Of a stretch of 64,000 nucleotides of DNA, positions 1-8,478 are shown piece by piece (the first letter of the stretch is position 1; every line of letters starts with the position of its first letter). The notes under the pieces were generated by a model that ran no database searches, was not told the origin of the DNA, and saw only the letters and a list, made by a program, of their open reading frames with translations. Made by a program: the position numbers and the translations under genes. Source of the stretch: Aquabacterium fontiphilum (GTDB lineage: Bacteria; Pseudomonadota; Gammaproteobacteria; Burkholderiales; Burkholderiaceae_C); the NCBI RefSeq assembly GCF_009909205.1, contig NZ_JAAAPN010000015.1, forward strand, positions 35,230-99,229. The letters are read 5' to 3'.

Positions 1-387
1 CTGGACGCGGTGTTATCGACCTCTCATACAGAGGCCATGCCGTTTGCGCTGATGGAGGCCATGGCTTGTGGCGTACCGGTGGTGGCGCCGCGCGTGGGGG
101 GCGTGCCGGATCTGATTGCCCACGGCCAGACAGGCTGGCTCACGGCTCCTGGCGCTGACCATGAGGCAGCGCAGCTGCTGGCGCAGTTGCTTGGCGACCC
201 CGAATTGCGTGGGCGCATGGGCCAGCAGGGGCGTGAACGCTGTGTGACGCGCTTCTCGCTGGACGTGTGTGCAGTCAACACCATGGCACTGCTGCAGCGC
301 CTGGCACCCAGCAGGAGCGAGCAGCGCCGCATCAGTGCCGTGGTGTCACCGACCAAGATCGGGCGCTCCGCAGCGAGCACCGGATGA
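1..387 (+). CDS. Glycosyltransferase, C-terminal part (5' end outside window)
   Basis: The reading frame is open from base 1, so only the last ~128 codons are present. It shows the C-terminal GT-B nucleotide-sugar site of GT4-type enzymes: an acidic TEAMPFALMEAMACGVPVVA segment followed by GGVPDLI and a G-(Q/R)-TGWL turn. Family members transfer sugars from an activated donor to a growing glycan in the cytoplasm. The tail after about residue 100 is low in conservation. It heads the same strand as the following lipoprotein genes, but a possible promoter lies between, so it probably ends an upstream glycan operon. Acceptor and sugar cannot be told. Confidence 0.85.
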   Translation: MDAVLSTSHTEAMPFALMEAMACGVPVVAPRVGGVPDLIAHGQTGWLTAPGADHEAAQLLAQLLGDPELRGRMGQQGRERCVTRFSLDVCAVNTMALLQRLAPSRSEQRRISAVVSPTKIGRSAASTG

Positions 388-389
388 GG

Positions 390-404
390 AGGCACAAAAG
401 CTGC
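390..404 (+). promoter_or_regulatory. Possible sigma54 promoter for the DUF4398 gene
   Basis: AGGCAC-AAAAG-CTGC has the GG-N10-GC spacing of -24/-12 promoters, but the -12 element is CTGC rather than TTGC. The predicted start near 416 would give a leader of about 27 bases to the ATG at 443. It is one of the weaker members of the set in this window. Confidence 0.4.
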
Positions 405-442
405 TCAGAGCGGGCAGTTTCCATCCACCAAAAGAGGGCACC

Positions 443-823
443 ATGAAGGCGACACACACGAGCATTGGGCTTCGTTCCAGATGGTTGACGGCTGCGCTCG
501 CAGTCTCTGTGCTGGCAGCCTGCGCCAGCACCCCCCCGCCGCGCGAGCGCCTGATGCTGGCACAGGCGTCTGTTGAGGCTGCCGCCTCTGCTGGCGCACC
601 GCAATTCGCACCGGCGGAGTTCGAGCGTGCGCGCACAAAGCTCGAAGCAGCCAAGGTGGCCATGGCGCGCAGCGAATTCGGCAAGGCGCATGTCATGGCT
701 GAGCAAGCCGATGCCGATGCCCTGGTGGCGCGTCACAAGGCGGGTGCCGAGCGTGCGCGCCAGGCGACCGAGGAAGTCAACGCCGGCCTGAAGGCACTCA
801 GAGAACAGTCGATGCGCCGCTGA
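443..823 (+). CDS. DUF4398 outer-membrane lipoprotein
   Basis: A 126-residue protein with an N-terminal signal peptide and a lipobox ending LAAC at about residue 27, so it should be lipidated and held in the outer membrane. The mature part is alpha-helical and charged (FERARTKLEAAKVAMARSEF), as in DUF4398 proteins. The ATG at 443 follows an AAAGAGG ribosome site. A longer frame reaching back to 269 would bury the signal peptide, so I reject that start. The next gene encodes an OmpA protein with a similar helical N-terminal part. The two are commonly paired and may form an envelope scaffold. No enzymatic role is known. Confidence 0.85.
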   Translation: MKATHTSIGLRSRWLTAALAVSVLAACASTPPPRERLMLAQASVEAAASAGAPQFAPAEFERARTKLEAAKVAMARSEFGKAHVMAEQADADALVARHKAGAERARQATEEVNAGLKALREQSMRR

Positions 824-870
824 CAGGTGCATGCGGTCCCTGCTGGTCACCATTCAATCAAGGAGATCCC

Positions 871-1695
871 ATGACATCCTGGAAGCACCATGTGGCCTTG
901 CTGGCCATTCCGCTGGCAGCCTGCCAGACCACCCCCCCTCACAATGAGGCGCTCAGAGAGGCGCGCCAAGCCTATGCGTCAGCCAGTCTGCATCCCCAGG
1001 CTGGCGAGGCCGGGGGCCTCGAACTGCGCCGGGCGCGGCAGTCTCTCGACGCCGCCGAGCGCGCCTGGGCGGATCGCCGAAACGACGAGGAGACCCGCCA
1101 CCTCTCCTACCTGGCTTATCGGCAGGCACAGGCCGCGCATCTGGCAGCGGAACAGCGTCAGCAGGAGGTCCTGCTCAGACAGGCCAGTGTGGAGCGCGAG
1201 CGCATCCGTGCCGAAGGCCACGCCCTGGATGCGCAATCGGCACGCAACCGCGCGGATCGCTTGAGCGATCGGGCAGACCAGCTCGAGCAGGCATTGCAGC
1301 AGATGCAGGCCCGCAGCACTGACCGTGGCCTGGTGGTGACAGTGCGGGACGTGTTGTTCGACACCGCACAGCATCAGTTGCAGCCGGGTGCACGCCGTTC
1401 GGCCGCACAACTGGCCGCGATCCTGCAGCAGCATCCGCAGCGTCGCATTCGTGTTGAAGGTTTTGCCGACTCCCGGGGCAGCGAAACCTACAACCTGGCG
1501 CTGTCGCAACGCCGTGCCGAGGCCTTCCGCGATGCGCTGGTCGAGAATGGCGTGCCTGCAGATCGCATTGACGTGCAAGGCTTGGGAGAAGCCTTCCCCG
1601 TCGCCACCAACGCCACAGCGGCCGGCCGGCAGCAAAATCGTCGGATCGAGGTGGTCTTCTCAGACGAGCAAGGCCAGGTCAAATCTCGTCCCTGA
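871..1695 (+). CDS. OmpA-family lipoprotein with DUF4398-like N-terminus
   Basis: A 274-residue protein. A short signal peptide ends in a lipobox-like LAAC at residue 18. Residues ~25-150 are helical and rich in Ala/Arg/Gln, and may form a coiled coil. Residues ~155-270 are an OmpA/MotB peptidoglycan-binding domain with LFDTAQHQL, GFADSRGSETYN, LSQRRAEAF and NRRIEVVF. The family anchors the outer membrane to peptidoglycan. An AAGGAGA site precedes the ATG. It lies 47 bases after the DUF4398 gene and is followed within 6 bases by a permease gene, suggesting one transcript. Confidence 0.88.
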   Translation: MTSWKHHVALLAIPLAACQTTPPHNEALREARQAYASASLHPQAGEAGGLELRRARQSLDAAERAWADRRNDEETRHLSYLAYRQAQAAHLAAEQRQQEVLLRQASVERERIRAEGHALDAQSARNRADRLSDRADQLEQALQQMQARSTDRGLVVTVRDVLFDTAQHQLQPGARRSAAQLAAILQQHPQRRIRVEGFADSRGSETYNLALSQRRAEAFRDALVENGVPADRIDVQGLGEAFPVATNATAAGRQQNRRIEVVFSDEQGQVKSRP

Positions 1696-1701
1696 CGGCG
1701 C

Positions 1702-2793
1702 GTGAACAACACCCCACGCCTCACCACCAGACTGCCCGCCTGGGCTCTTCTGGGTCTGCTGGTGATCGGTGGGGTGCTGTTGGTGCGGGAGGCGCAGACC
1801 TTTCTGATGCCCATCGTCTTTGCGGTGGCGCTGACGTTTGCGCTGGTCAGCCCTGTCCAACACCTCAACCGACTCGGCGTGCCGGAGCCCTGCGCTGCCG
1901 GCGTGGTCCTGGTTACGCTGCTTCTTGTGTTGGGGTTGTTGAGCAGCATGCTGGTGGAGCCAGCGAACAACTGGATCCGCAAGGCGCCCACCACCGTGCA
2001 GCAGGTAGTAGAGCAGCTGGACCGGGTGCGAGCGGCCATCCCTGTGATCGCGCCGCCGCGCAAGGCCCGCTCCGACGTGTCGGGTCCGGATCCGGTCAAG
2101 GACAAGATTGCCAGTGAGGGGGTCACTCTCACGGGGCGCGTGCTCAGTCAGATTCTTTCAGTGGGTTATCTGACGCTGGCGACGTTCATCCTGCTGTACT
2201 TCCTCCTGGCGTCAGAGCGCTGGTTGCTGGACCGCACGGTCGAGGCCTTGCCAGACAAAAGAGCCCGGGCGCGACTGCTGGGAGGCTTGCGTCGGGCGCA
2301 GCGCGACATTGCGCTCTATCTTGGCACCATGGCCCTCATCAACATTGGTCTGGGCACAGCCACCGCGCTGGCCATGATGTCGCTGGGTCTGCCCAACCCG
2401 ATCCTGTGGGGAACGGTGGCGGCGGTCCTCAACTTCATTCCCTACTTTGGGCCGTTCCTGATCACCGTGATGCTGCTGATGGCAGGGGTGATCGGCTTTC
2501 CGGATCGTGGCTTGATGGTGGTCGCACCGGCGGCAGCCTTTCTTGCCCTGCATGGCCTGGAGAGCAACTTCATCAGCCCGATCGTGGTGGGGCGGCGGCT
2601 GGCACTCAGCCCCTTGTCGGTGTTCCTGTCCGTGTTGTTCTGGGGTTGGCTGTGGGGTATGGCTGGCGCCATGCTGGCCGTTCCCATCTTATTGATGGTG
2701 CGCATTGCCTGCCGCCGCCATCCCCGTGGAAAGCTGCTGTGCGTCTACCTGGAGGGGCGCCCCAGTACAGGGACGCGACCGTGGCGTCCTTGA
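1702..2793 (+). CDS. AI-2E family transporter (PerM/YdiK-like permease)
   Basis: A 363-residue inner-membrane protein with about eight hydrophobic segments and a hydrophilic loop at residues ~85-135, the usual plan of the AI-2E transporter family. Family-typical stretches include LNFIPYFGP and a late GLESNFISPIVVGRRLALSP. Members export small molecules or ions, and the name comes from one autoinducer-2 exporter, so substrate is unknown. The start is a GTG six bases after the OmpA-gene stop, with no strong ribosome site. Translational coupling is likely. The last ~25 residues are basic and poorly conserved. Confidence 0.85.
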   Translation: MNNTPRLTTRLPAWALLGLLVIGGVLLVREAQTFLMPIVFAVALTFALVSPVQHLNRLGVPEPCAAGVVLVTLLLVLGLLSSMLVEPANNWIRKAPTTVQQVVEQLDRVRAAIPVIAPPRKARSDVSGPDPVKDKIASEGVTLTGRVLSQILSVGYLTLATFILLYFLLASERWLLDRTVEALPDKRARARLLGGLRRAQRDIALYLGTMALINIGLGTATALAMMSLGLPNPILWGTVAAVLNFIPYFGPFLITVMLLMAGVIGFPDRGLMVVAPAAAFLALHGLESNFISPIVVGRRLALSPLSVFLSVLFWGWLWGMAGAMLAVPILLMVRIACRRHPRGKLLCVYLEGRPSTGTRPWRP

Positions 2794-2850
2794 AAACCAT
2801 GGGCCCGTGAAAGAGGCCACGAAAGCAGGCCCTTTTCCTGAAATGGGGGG

Positions 2851-2880
2851 GTCAACGTCCCAGCGGAAGGGGACGTTAAC
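2851..2880. other. Inverted repeat between permease and ABC genes
   Basis: GTCAACGTCCC (2851-2861) and GGGACGTTAAC (2870-2880) pair with one mismatch over 11 bases around an 8-base loop. There is no T-run after it. It could be a weak terminator, an attenuator or a protein-binding site ahead of the ABC gene at 2955. The 161-base spacer holds nothing else I can name. Confidence 0.45.
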
Positions 2881-2954
2881 GCGGCATCCGGCCGATTCTC
2901 CTGGCCGGCGCCGACGCGGGGCGTGGACCGCGTGCCCAGCCCCGCCGCGCTCAC

Positions 2955-4739
2955 ATGAACCCTGCACCTGCTCCCACCCTCGGCCTGGCCGAGTTGTATC
3001 GCCATGTCTGGCGCCACGCTCAGGGGGTGCGCGCCCGCTGGGTGGGTGCCGCCAGCTTGTTGGTGCTGTCCCAGCTGATCAAGCTGCTGGCACCCTGGAT
3101 GGCCGCGCAGGCCATCAACACGATTCAGCAGGGCGGTGCCCAGGCGCTTCAGCAGGCCGCCTGGTGGATCGGCGGCATTTTCGGGGTCTATGTGCTGTCA
3201 TGGTCCACGCATGGCCCAGGCCGTGTGCTGGAGCGCTCGGTGGGCGTGAAGGTGCGGCAGAGCCTCTCAAATGACCTGTTCCATCGGCTGTCGCATGCGC
3301 CGCTGGCTTGGCACGATCGCCATCATTCCGGTGAACTGCAGCATCGTGTGGCGCAGGCCAGTCACGCGCTGGGCGATTTTGCACAGAACCAGTACATCTA
3401 CCTGCAAAACGCGGTCAACCTCTTCGGTCCACTGGTGGCACTGGCCACGCTGTCCACCCTTACCGGCGTTCACGCAATGATCGGTTATCTGGTCGTGGCG
3501 CTGGTCATCTGGCGCTTCGACCTTCGGCTGACTGCGCTGGTCGCGCAGGAGAACCATGCTGATCGGCGCTACGCCGCCACCTTGCTGGATTTCCTGAGCA
3601 ACATCTCGACGCTGATGAGCCAGCGCTTTCAGGCGCACGCCCAGCGCTTGCTGGGGCGGCGTCTGCAAGCGGTGTTTGCGCCGTTGCAGCGCAATATCCT
3701 CATCACCGAGTTCAAATGGTGTGCTGTGGACCTGCTGAGCGTGGCACTGACCTGGTCATTGGTGGTGGCCTATGCCTGGCATACGCGAGACGCTGGCGGC
3801 ACTTTGCTGCTCGGCAGTGTCTTCATGGTCTATGAGTATGCGAATCGCGCCGGTGGCGTGATCGGTGCCATGGCCGCCAACTTCCAGAACCTGGCGCGCA
3901 TCCGAACCGACTACACCAGCTGTGACGTGATCCGCGAGGCGCCACGTGCGCCTCACGAAGCCGGCATGCCGCTGGATGACTGGCAGCGTCTGGATGTGGT
4001 GGATCTGCGTTACACCCGTCCAGATGGCGGCGGGCTGTCTGGTATCACCTTCCAGCTTGAGCGAGGCGACCGTGTGGCCATCGTGGGACCGAGTGGGGCA
4101 GGCAAAAGCACGCTGCTGCGCGTGCTGGCGGGCTTGTACGAACCCACCCATGGGCATATCGAGGTCGACGGCGTGGCGCCGTTGGGCATGCGGCATCTGG
4201 GCCGCGTGACGACGCTGATCCCGCAGGAGGCTGAAGTTTTCGAGGCCACGATGAAGGAGAACATCGCATTTGACCAGGATGTGCCTGATGCCCTTCTGGA
4301 GGAGGTGGCACGCATCAGCGCGCTGGATGACGTGCTCGCAGGGCAGCCGCTGCGTTGGGAGACGCCCGTGGTGGAACGTGGCGCCAATCTGTCTGGCGGA
4401 CAGCGGCAGCGGCTCTGTCTTGCGCGTGGGGTGCTGGCCGCGCGCCACAGCGCAGTCGTGCTGCTGGACGAGCCTACCAGCGCGCTTGACCCGTTGACCG
4501 AGAATCAGGTGCTCAGCCAGATCATGGCGGCCTTCCCCGATGCCTGCGTGATGGCGTCTTTGCACCGCATGTCCTTGTTGACTCACTTCAACAAGGTGTT
4601 GCTGGTCGCTGAGGGCCGTGTGGTCGACATGGGCCCGATTGCCGAAGTCAGGGCCCGACAAGCCCTGTTCCGTGAACTGCTGGAGCACACGCCGACATCG
4701 ACGGGACAGTCGGTGGTGTGCAGCGAAGCAATGGCCTGA
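2955..4739 (+). CDS. ABC exporter, fused permease and ATPase
   Basis: A 594-residue half-transporter. Residues ~1-310 carry six predicted membrane spans of the type I exporter fold. Residues ~350-580 are the nucleotide-binding domain with Walker A GPSGAGKST, signature LSGGQRQR, Walker B VVLLDEP and a late H-loop (ASLHRM). It would dimerise in the inner membrane and use ATP to export a lipid, glycan or small molecule. Neighbouring glycan genes make a glycan or lipid substrate plausible, but nothing in the sequence fixes it. No clear ribosome site precedes the ATG. Confidence 0.88.
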   Translation: MNPAPAPTLGLAELYRHVWRHAQGVRARWVGAASLLVLSQLIKLLAPWMAAQAINTIQQGGAQALQQAAWWIGGIFGVYVLSWSTHGPGRVLERSVGVKVRQSLSNDLFHRLSHAPLAWHDRHHSGELQHRVAQASHALGDFAQNQYIYLQNAVNLFGPLVALATLSTLTGVHAMIGYLVVALVIWRFDLRLTALVAQENHADRRYAATLLDFLSNISTLMSQRFQAHAQRLLGRRLQAVFAPLQRNILITEFKWCAVDLLSVALTWSLVVAYAWHTRDAGGTLLLGSVFMVYEYANRAGGVIGAMAANFQNLARIRTDYTSCDVIREAPRAPHEAGMPLDDWQRLDVVDLRYTRPDGGGLSGITFQLERGDRVAIVGPSGAGKSTLLRVLAGLYEPTHGHIEVDGVAPLGMRHLGRVTTLIPQEAEVFEATMKENIAFDQDVPDALLEEVARISALDDVLAGQPLRWETPVVERGANLSGGQRQRLCLARGVLAARHSAVVLLDEPTSALDPLTENQVLSQIMAAFPDACVMASLHRMSLLTHFNKVLLVAEGRVVDMGPIAEVRARQALFRELLEHTPTSTGQSVVCSEAMA

Positions 4740-4770
4740 ATTAGGCCTCCCTGAATTTTTGTATCGGGTC

Positions 4771-4791
4771 GGATGCGCCCAGGGCGCATCC
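4771..4791. terminator. Bidirectional hairpin between convergent genes
   Basis: GGATGCGCCC and GGGCGCATCC form a perfect 10-base inverted repeat around one central base. It sits in the 61-base gap between the ABC gene and the convergent beta-barrel gene, the expected place for a shared terminator. It lacks a following T-run on either strand. Confidence 0.6.
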
Positions 4792-4800
4792 AGACATCGG

Positions 4801-5790
4801 TCAGAAGCGGTACTGCACGCCGAGGGTGGTCAGCGAAACGTCGCGCTTGGAGTTGCCGGCAAAGCGCATTTCGTGGCGATCCCATTCGAGCACGAGGGCC
4901 CAGTTCGGCGTGGCGTTGAAGCGCAGGCCCGCCCCGTACGAAAGGCCGGCACCACTGTCCTTGCCGCCATCGACGTCAACCGCCAGCGTTCCCGTGGAGG
5001 TACGTGTCCAAGCGTAAGTGACACCGGCCTTGGCGTACACGCCAGCCACTTGGCCCAGCGGGGCTTGGGCGATCACGCTCAGGTTGGCGCCATGCGCGCG
5101 CGTGCGGCCACCCGAGCGGCTCACGCTCCCGGTGTTCAGGTAGCCCAGTTCAAGACCGAGGTAGTCGTTGAACATGCCACCGGTGTAGACCTTGAAGGCC
5201 TTGTCGCTGGTGTCATCACACGAGTAGGCCGACGAGCAGCGCACGTCGTCGAAGTCAGCTTGCCCCCAATGCAGGCCCACATAGCCGCGCGTGGTGTAGG
5301 GCAGCCACGAGTAGCTGCTGTCGCGGCTGCGGTAACCGGCCGCGGGCGGGTCGAAGGCCATCGGGGTCGTCGAGGTGCTGTCGTACACGCCCGACGTGCT
5401 GCCGTCTGTGCGCGCGCCAGCGCCGCTGTTCTGCAGCGTGCCGCTCATGCCCGAGGGGGCGCCGCTGGATGGGGTGCCCATGGTGCCGCTTTGGTCATAG
5501 GTGCTGCCCGAGGTGGCGCCGGTGGTGCCCGTGTTGCTCATGCCCGATGCTCCCCCCACGCTGCCGCCGACGTTGCCGCCCGAGGTGCTGTTGGTGGTGG
5601 CTTCCGAGGCACCGGATGTGGTGCCCGATGGATTGCCGCCAGGCGTGGTCACGCCATATGGGGCGCCGGTCATGTTGGGCTGACCACTGCCAGCTGACCC
5701 GCTGGACTGGGCCTGTGCCGTCGTGCAGACCATCAGGACGGCCCCGCTCAGCAAGGCGGAGGCTAGGGTTCGAGACGTCGTCGCGTGCAT
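4801..5790 (-). CDS. Outer-membrane beta-barrel protein with Gly/Ser/Thr-rich N-terminus
   Basis: A 329-residue protein. A signal peptide ends at AQA near residue 25. Residues ~25-130 are a low-complexity Gly/Ser/Thr/Asn segment. Residues ~140-329 alternate like an eight-stranded barrel and end in VQYRF, with the terminal Phe used for outer-membrane insertion. It resembles OmpW/OmpA-like porin-family proteins, but the low-complexity part is unusual. The ATG at 5790 follows AGAGGAAA. A frame open to 6975 on this strand is only antisense to the next gene. A sigma54-like site lies 94 bases upstream. Confidence 0.8.
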   Translation of the reverse strand: MHATTSRTLASALLSGAVLMVCTTAQAQSSGSAGSGQPNMTGAPYGVTTPGGNPSGTTSGASEATTNSTSGGNVGGSVGGASGMSNTGTTGATSGSTYDQSGTMGTPSSGAPSGMSGTLQNSGAGARTDGSTSGVYDSTSTTPMAFDPPAAGYRSRDSSYSWLPYTTRGYVGLHWGQADFDDVRCSSAYSCDDTSDKAFKVYTGGMFNDYLGLELGYLNTGSVSRSGGRTRAHGANLSVIAQAPLGQVAGVYAKAGVTYAWTRTSTGTLAVDVDGGKDSGAGLSYGAGLRFNATPNWALVLEWDRHEMRFAGNSKRDVSLTTLGVQYRF

Positions 5791-5883
5791 GGTGGTTTCC
5801 TCTTGAAATGGTGATGACGCAGGACCCTGGGCAGGGCAGTCCGTGAGACACGCTGCAAGCCAAGGGACGGTGTCTGCCCCGAG

Positions 5884-5898
5884 GCAAACTGCGTGCCC
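5884..5898 (-). promoter_or_regulatory. Sigma54-type promoter for the beta-barrel gene
   Basis: On the minus strand GGGCAC-GCAGT-TTGC matches the -24/-12 consensus closely. The predicted start near 5872 gives a leader of about 80 bases. It is divergent from the site at 5928-5942, 29 bases away. Confidence 0.7.
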
Positions 5899-5927
5899 CC
5901 CTCTTGAGGGAGGGGCGTTCTTCCGAC

Positions 5928-5942
5928 AGGAATGGCGCTTGC
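5928..5942 (+). promoter_or_regulatory. Sigma54-type promoter for the GT4-PAP2 pair
   Basis: AGGAAT-GGCGC-TTGC keeps GG-N10-GC but has a poor AAT in the -24 box. The predicted start near 5954 lies after the ATG at 5932 and 26 bases before the GTG at 5980, which supports the GTG as the true start of the glycosyltransferase. Confidence 0.6.
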
Positions 5943-5979
5943 CGTGCCCCCCGGCATCGATCACCCATGGGGACATGTT

Positions 5980-7137
5980 GTGCGAATCACTTATGTGACG
6001 GAAACCTATCCACCCGAGGTCAATGGTGTGGCCCTCACTGTTGCGCGCACCGTGTCGCATCTGAGGCAGGCGGGTCATGACGTGGACCTGATCCGGCCGC
6101 GGCAGCGCCACGAGCGGCGCCAGGCCGACGACCAGCAATGGATCACGCATGGCTTTCCGATTCCCATGTATCCCGAACTGCGCTTTGGCTGGGTGCGGCA
6201 CGCGGCGATGGTGGCTCGGTTGCAGCGTTCTCAGCCCGACGTGGTTCATGTTGCGACCCCTGGTCCCTTGGGCCGCACCGCGGTACTGGCGGCCAGGGCG
6301 CAGGGCCTGCCGGTCACAGTGGACTTCCGTACCAACTTCCATGAGTACAGTCGCTACTACCGACTGGGAGGGCTGTTGCCCGTGATCCGGCACCATCTGC
6401 GCCTGCTGGCCAGAGCGGCTGATCTGACGTTTGTGCCCACCGAGGGGCTGCGGCAGACCTTGCTGGAACAGGGCTTCGAGCGGCTGGAAGTGGTCGGACG
6501 CGGCGTGGACGCACAGGCCTTCTCCCCGCGTTGGCGTGACGGACGGCTGCGCGCGCAATGGGGAGCAGACGTCCATACGCCGGTTGTGCTGTATGTCGGG
6601 CGTCTGGCTGCCGAGAAGAACGTGGCGCTGGCTTTTCAGGCATGGGAGCGTGCACGTGCGCTTTGTCCTGAGACACGCATGGTGGTGGTGGGCGACGGGC
6701 CTTTGCGCGCGGGTCTGCAGCGGCGCTGGCCACAAGCCTGCTTCATGGGAACCCTGAGGGGGCCCGCCCTGGCGCGGGCGTACGCCAGCGCCGATGTGTT
6801 TGCATTTCCCAGCCTCAGCGAAACCTTCGGCAACGTGACATTGGAGGCGATGGCATCGGGCCTGTGCACGGTCGCCTTCAAGGCTGCCGCCGCGGGGGTG
6901 CTGATCGAGGATGGGCGAAATGGGCGCGTGGTTCCGCCGGAGCAGCCCGACGCGTTCCTGGACGCTGTCTGCCAAGCCTGCACGGCGCTGCCCTCATTGG
7001 GGCCGCTGCGCGCCGAGGCCCGGCAACGCGCAAGGATGTCGGACTGGAACGAGGTGATGCGCCGCTTCGCAGGACACCTGCAAGATCTTGTGCACCAGCG
7101 GGAGGTCGGTCATGCGCGCGATACCTGTCTGGTCTGA
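5980..7137 (+). CDS. Glycosyltransferase family 4
   Basis: A 385-residue GT-B enzyme. It opens with a Rossmann strand and donor loop (RITYVTETYPPEVNGVA) and has the C-terminal donor site ADVFAFPSLSETFGNVTLEA followed by EAMASGL. GT4 enzymes that begin this way include mannosyltransferases acting on lipids or glycans. Start choice: the GTG at 5980 follows GGGGA by six bases, while the ATG at 5932 sits directly on its only purine run and upstream of the predicted transcript start. The gene overlaps the next one by 26 bases, so the two are co-translated. Confidence 0.85.
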   Translation: MRITYVTETYPPEVNGVALTVARTVSHLRQAGHDVDLIRPRQRHERRQADDQQWITHGFPIPMYPELRFGWVRHAAMVARLQRSQPDVVHVATPGPLGRTAVLAARAQGLPVTVDFRTNFHEYSRYYRLGGLLPVIRHHLRLLARAADLTFVPTEGLRQTLLEQGFERLEVVGRGVDAQAFSPRWRDGRLRAQWGADVHTPVVLYVGRLAAEKNVALAFQAWERARALCPETRMVVVGDGPLRAGLQRRWPQACFMGTLRGPALARAYASADVFAFPSLSETFGNVTLEAMASGLCTVAFKAAAAGVLIEDGRNGRVVPPEQPDAFLDAVCQACTALPSLGPLRAEARQRARMSDWNEVMRRFAGHLQDLVHQREVGHARDTCLV

Positions 7138-7657
7138 ACGCCTTGTCGCCAGAGGCCGGGCGCTGGACCGGCAGTGTGTGCTCTGGATTCAGGGTTGCCG
7201 AGCCAGTGTCTGGATGAGCTGGCCCTTGATCGCGGTAAGCAAGCTGGGAGATGGCGCGTTGTGGGTGGCCGTCATGCTGCTGCTGCCGTGGATTGACGGC
7301 CAAGCTGGCGTGGCCCGCATGGGACAGCTGCTGGCATTGGGGGCCATCAACGTCGGTTTGTACCTGTGGATCAAACGGCGCATTGCCCGTCCGCGACCCT
7401 GTCATGCCTGCGAGGGGGTGCGCGCGTGGGCCCGGCCGCTGGACACATTCAGCTTTCCCAGCGGGCACACCTTGCATGCGGTGGCGTTCACCGTCGTGCT
7501 GTCTCATCACTACCCGATGCTGTCGGCCATGCTGTGGCTGTTCTGCCTGCTGGTGGCGGCCTCACGGGTGGTGCTGGGACTCCATTACCCGAGCGATGTG
7601 CTGTGCGCCGCAGGCTTGGCGGTTATGACAGCCGAACTCGTCCTGCGCTTCATATGA
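7112..7657 (+). CDS. PAP2-family membrane phosphatase
   Basis: A 181-residue integral membrane protein with the three PAP2 motifs: KRRIARPRP (88-96), PSGH (116-119) and SRVVLGLHYPSD (151-162), with the catalytic histidines in place. Such enzymes remove phosphate from phosphatidic acid or undecaprenyl pyrophosphate. Next to a glycosyltransferase it may recycle lipid carrier or act on a glycolipid. The ATG at 7112 follows GGAGGT and lies inside the end of the glycosyltransferase gene. A TTG at 7088 is less likely. Confidence 0.88.
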   Translation: MRAIPVWSERLVARGRALDRQCVLWIQGCRASVWMSWPLIAVSKLGDGALWVAVMLLLPWIDGQAGVARMGQLLALGAINVGLYLWIKRRIARPRPCHACEGVRAWARPLDTFSFPSGHTLHAVAFTVVLSHHYPMLSAMLWLFCLLVAASRVVLGLHYPSDVLCAAGLAVMTAELVLRFI

Positions 7658-7671
7658 GCAGGCGCTGCCTG

Positions 7672-8478
7672 TCACATGGGCCGTCGGATATCCATGCATG
7701 TGATGGGGTCGGTCTCGGGAAAGACGCTGCTTCGTTCTGCGGCATGAGCCAGTTGCGTCACCGCATCGGCCAGCGTGCAGACCTCTCGGTCTGGCAGCAA
7801 GGTCGACAGGGTGCGCATCCATGCCCGGCGGATGGCCGGATGGTCGGCGTCATGCGGATGCAACTCGAGCCGGACCAGGCTTTGCTGCCTGATCCGGTGA
7901 GAGAGGTAAGCGTGGCGGGTCAGGGACAGTGAGCGTCGCAAGGACGATTCCGTGCTGTAGACCAGGCTGTCGGCGGGGTAGCGTCCCTGCCTGTCCAGTG
8001 TGTAGAGTGCGCGGCGTGTGCAGGTGTAGCGCAAGGGCTTCTTGCTGAGCGCAGACCACGCACCCGGGCTGAGCAACCAGGCTGGCGCAACAAAGCCATG
8101 CAGGGGCCAGCGACAGCGCTGAAACCAGCGGATGCCCGCGTCGATGGCCATGCTGGCTTCCCATTGGCCCAGATCGGAGAACTCCCCCTCGCCGCGCGTG
8201 TAGATGCGGCGGCGGATCCAGTCTCGCCAGTGACGCGGGTGTCCTGCGTCCAGATGGGTGTAGCCATGCAAGGCGACCTCGCAGCCGTGCTCGAGTTCTG
8301 TGCTGACAGCGTGCTCGAACTCGGGTGTGCTGGGACGAAGGTGGAAGCGCGGCACGGCCAGCAAGGTCATCGGAACATTCCCGATCTCCCGCACAGCGCG
8401 CATGACGCGCTGGCAGGCGGCCCAGTTCACGGGGGCGACATCGTGAATCACGATGCTCATCAGTGCAGGTGCTGTCAC
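7672..8478 (-). CDS. DUF2334 polysaccharide-deacetylase-like protein
   Basis: A 268-residue protein with the NodB-like barrel pattern of DUF2334: SIVIHDVAP near the start (the metal-site Asp) and EVALHGYTHLD near residue 95 (the HGxxH-type metal motif). It probably deacetylates a sugar polymer or a related substrate in the cytoplasm or periplasm; no signal peptide is clear. It begins with GTG inside the GTGA overlap with the upstream glycosyltransferase stop, so translation is coupled. An internal ATG six codons in is an alternative start. Confidence 0.83.
   Translation of the reverse strand: MTAPALMSIVIHDVAPVNWAACQRVMRAVREIGNVPMTLLAVPRFHLRPSTPEFEHAVSTELEHGCEVALHGYTHLDAGHPRHWRDWIRRRIYTRGEGEFSDLGQWEASMAIDAGIRWFQRCRWPLHGFVAPAWLLSPGAWSALSKKPLRYTCTRRALYTLDRQGRYPADSLVYSTESSLRRSLSLTRHAYLSHRIRQQSLVRLELHPHDADHPAIRRAWMRTLSTLLPDREVCTLADAVTQLAHAAERSSVFPETDPITCMDIRRPM

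Noticed and set aside
4801..6975. A 724-codon minus-strand open frame covering the beta-barrel gene and the GT4 gene
   Set aside because: The part above 5790 is antisense to a clear glycosyltransferase; the signal peptide and ribosome site at 5790 define the real start.
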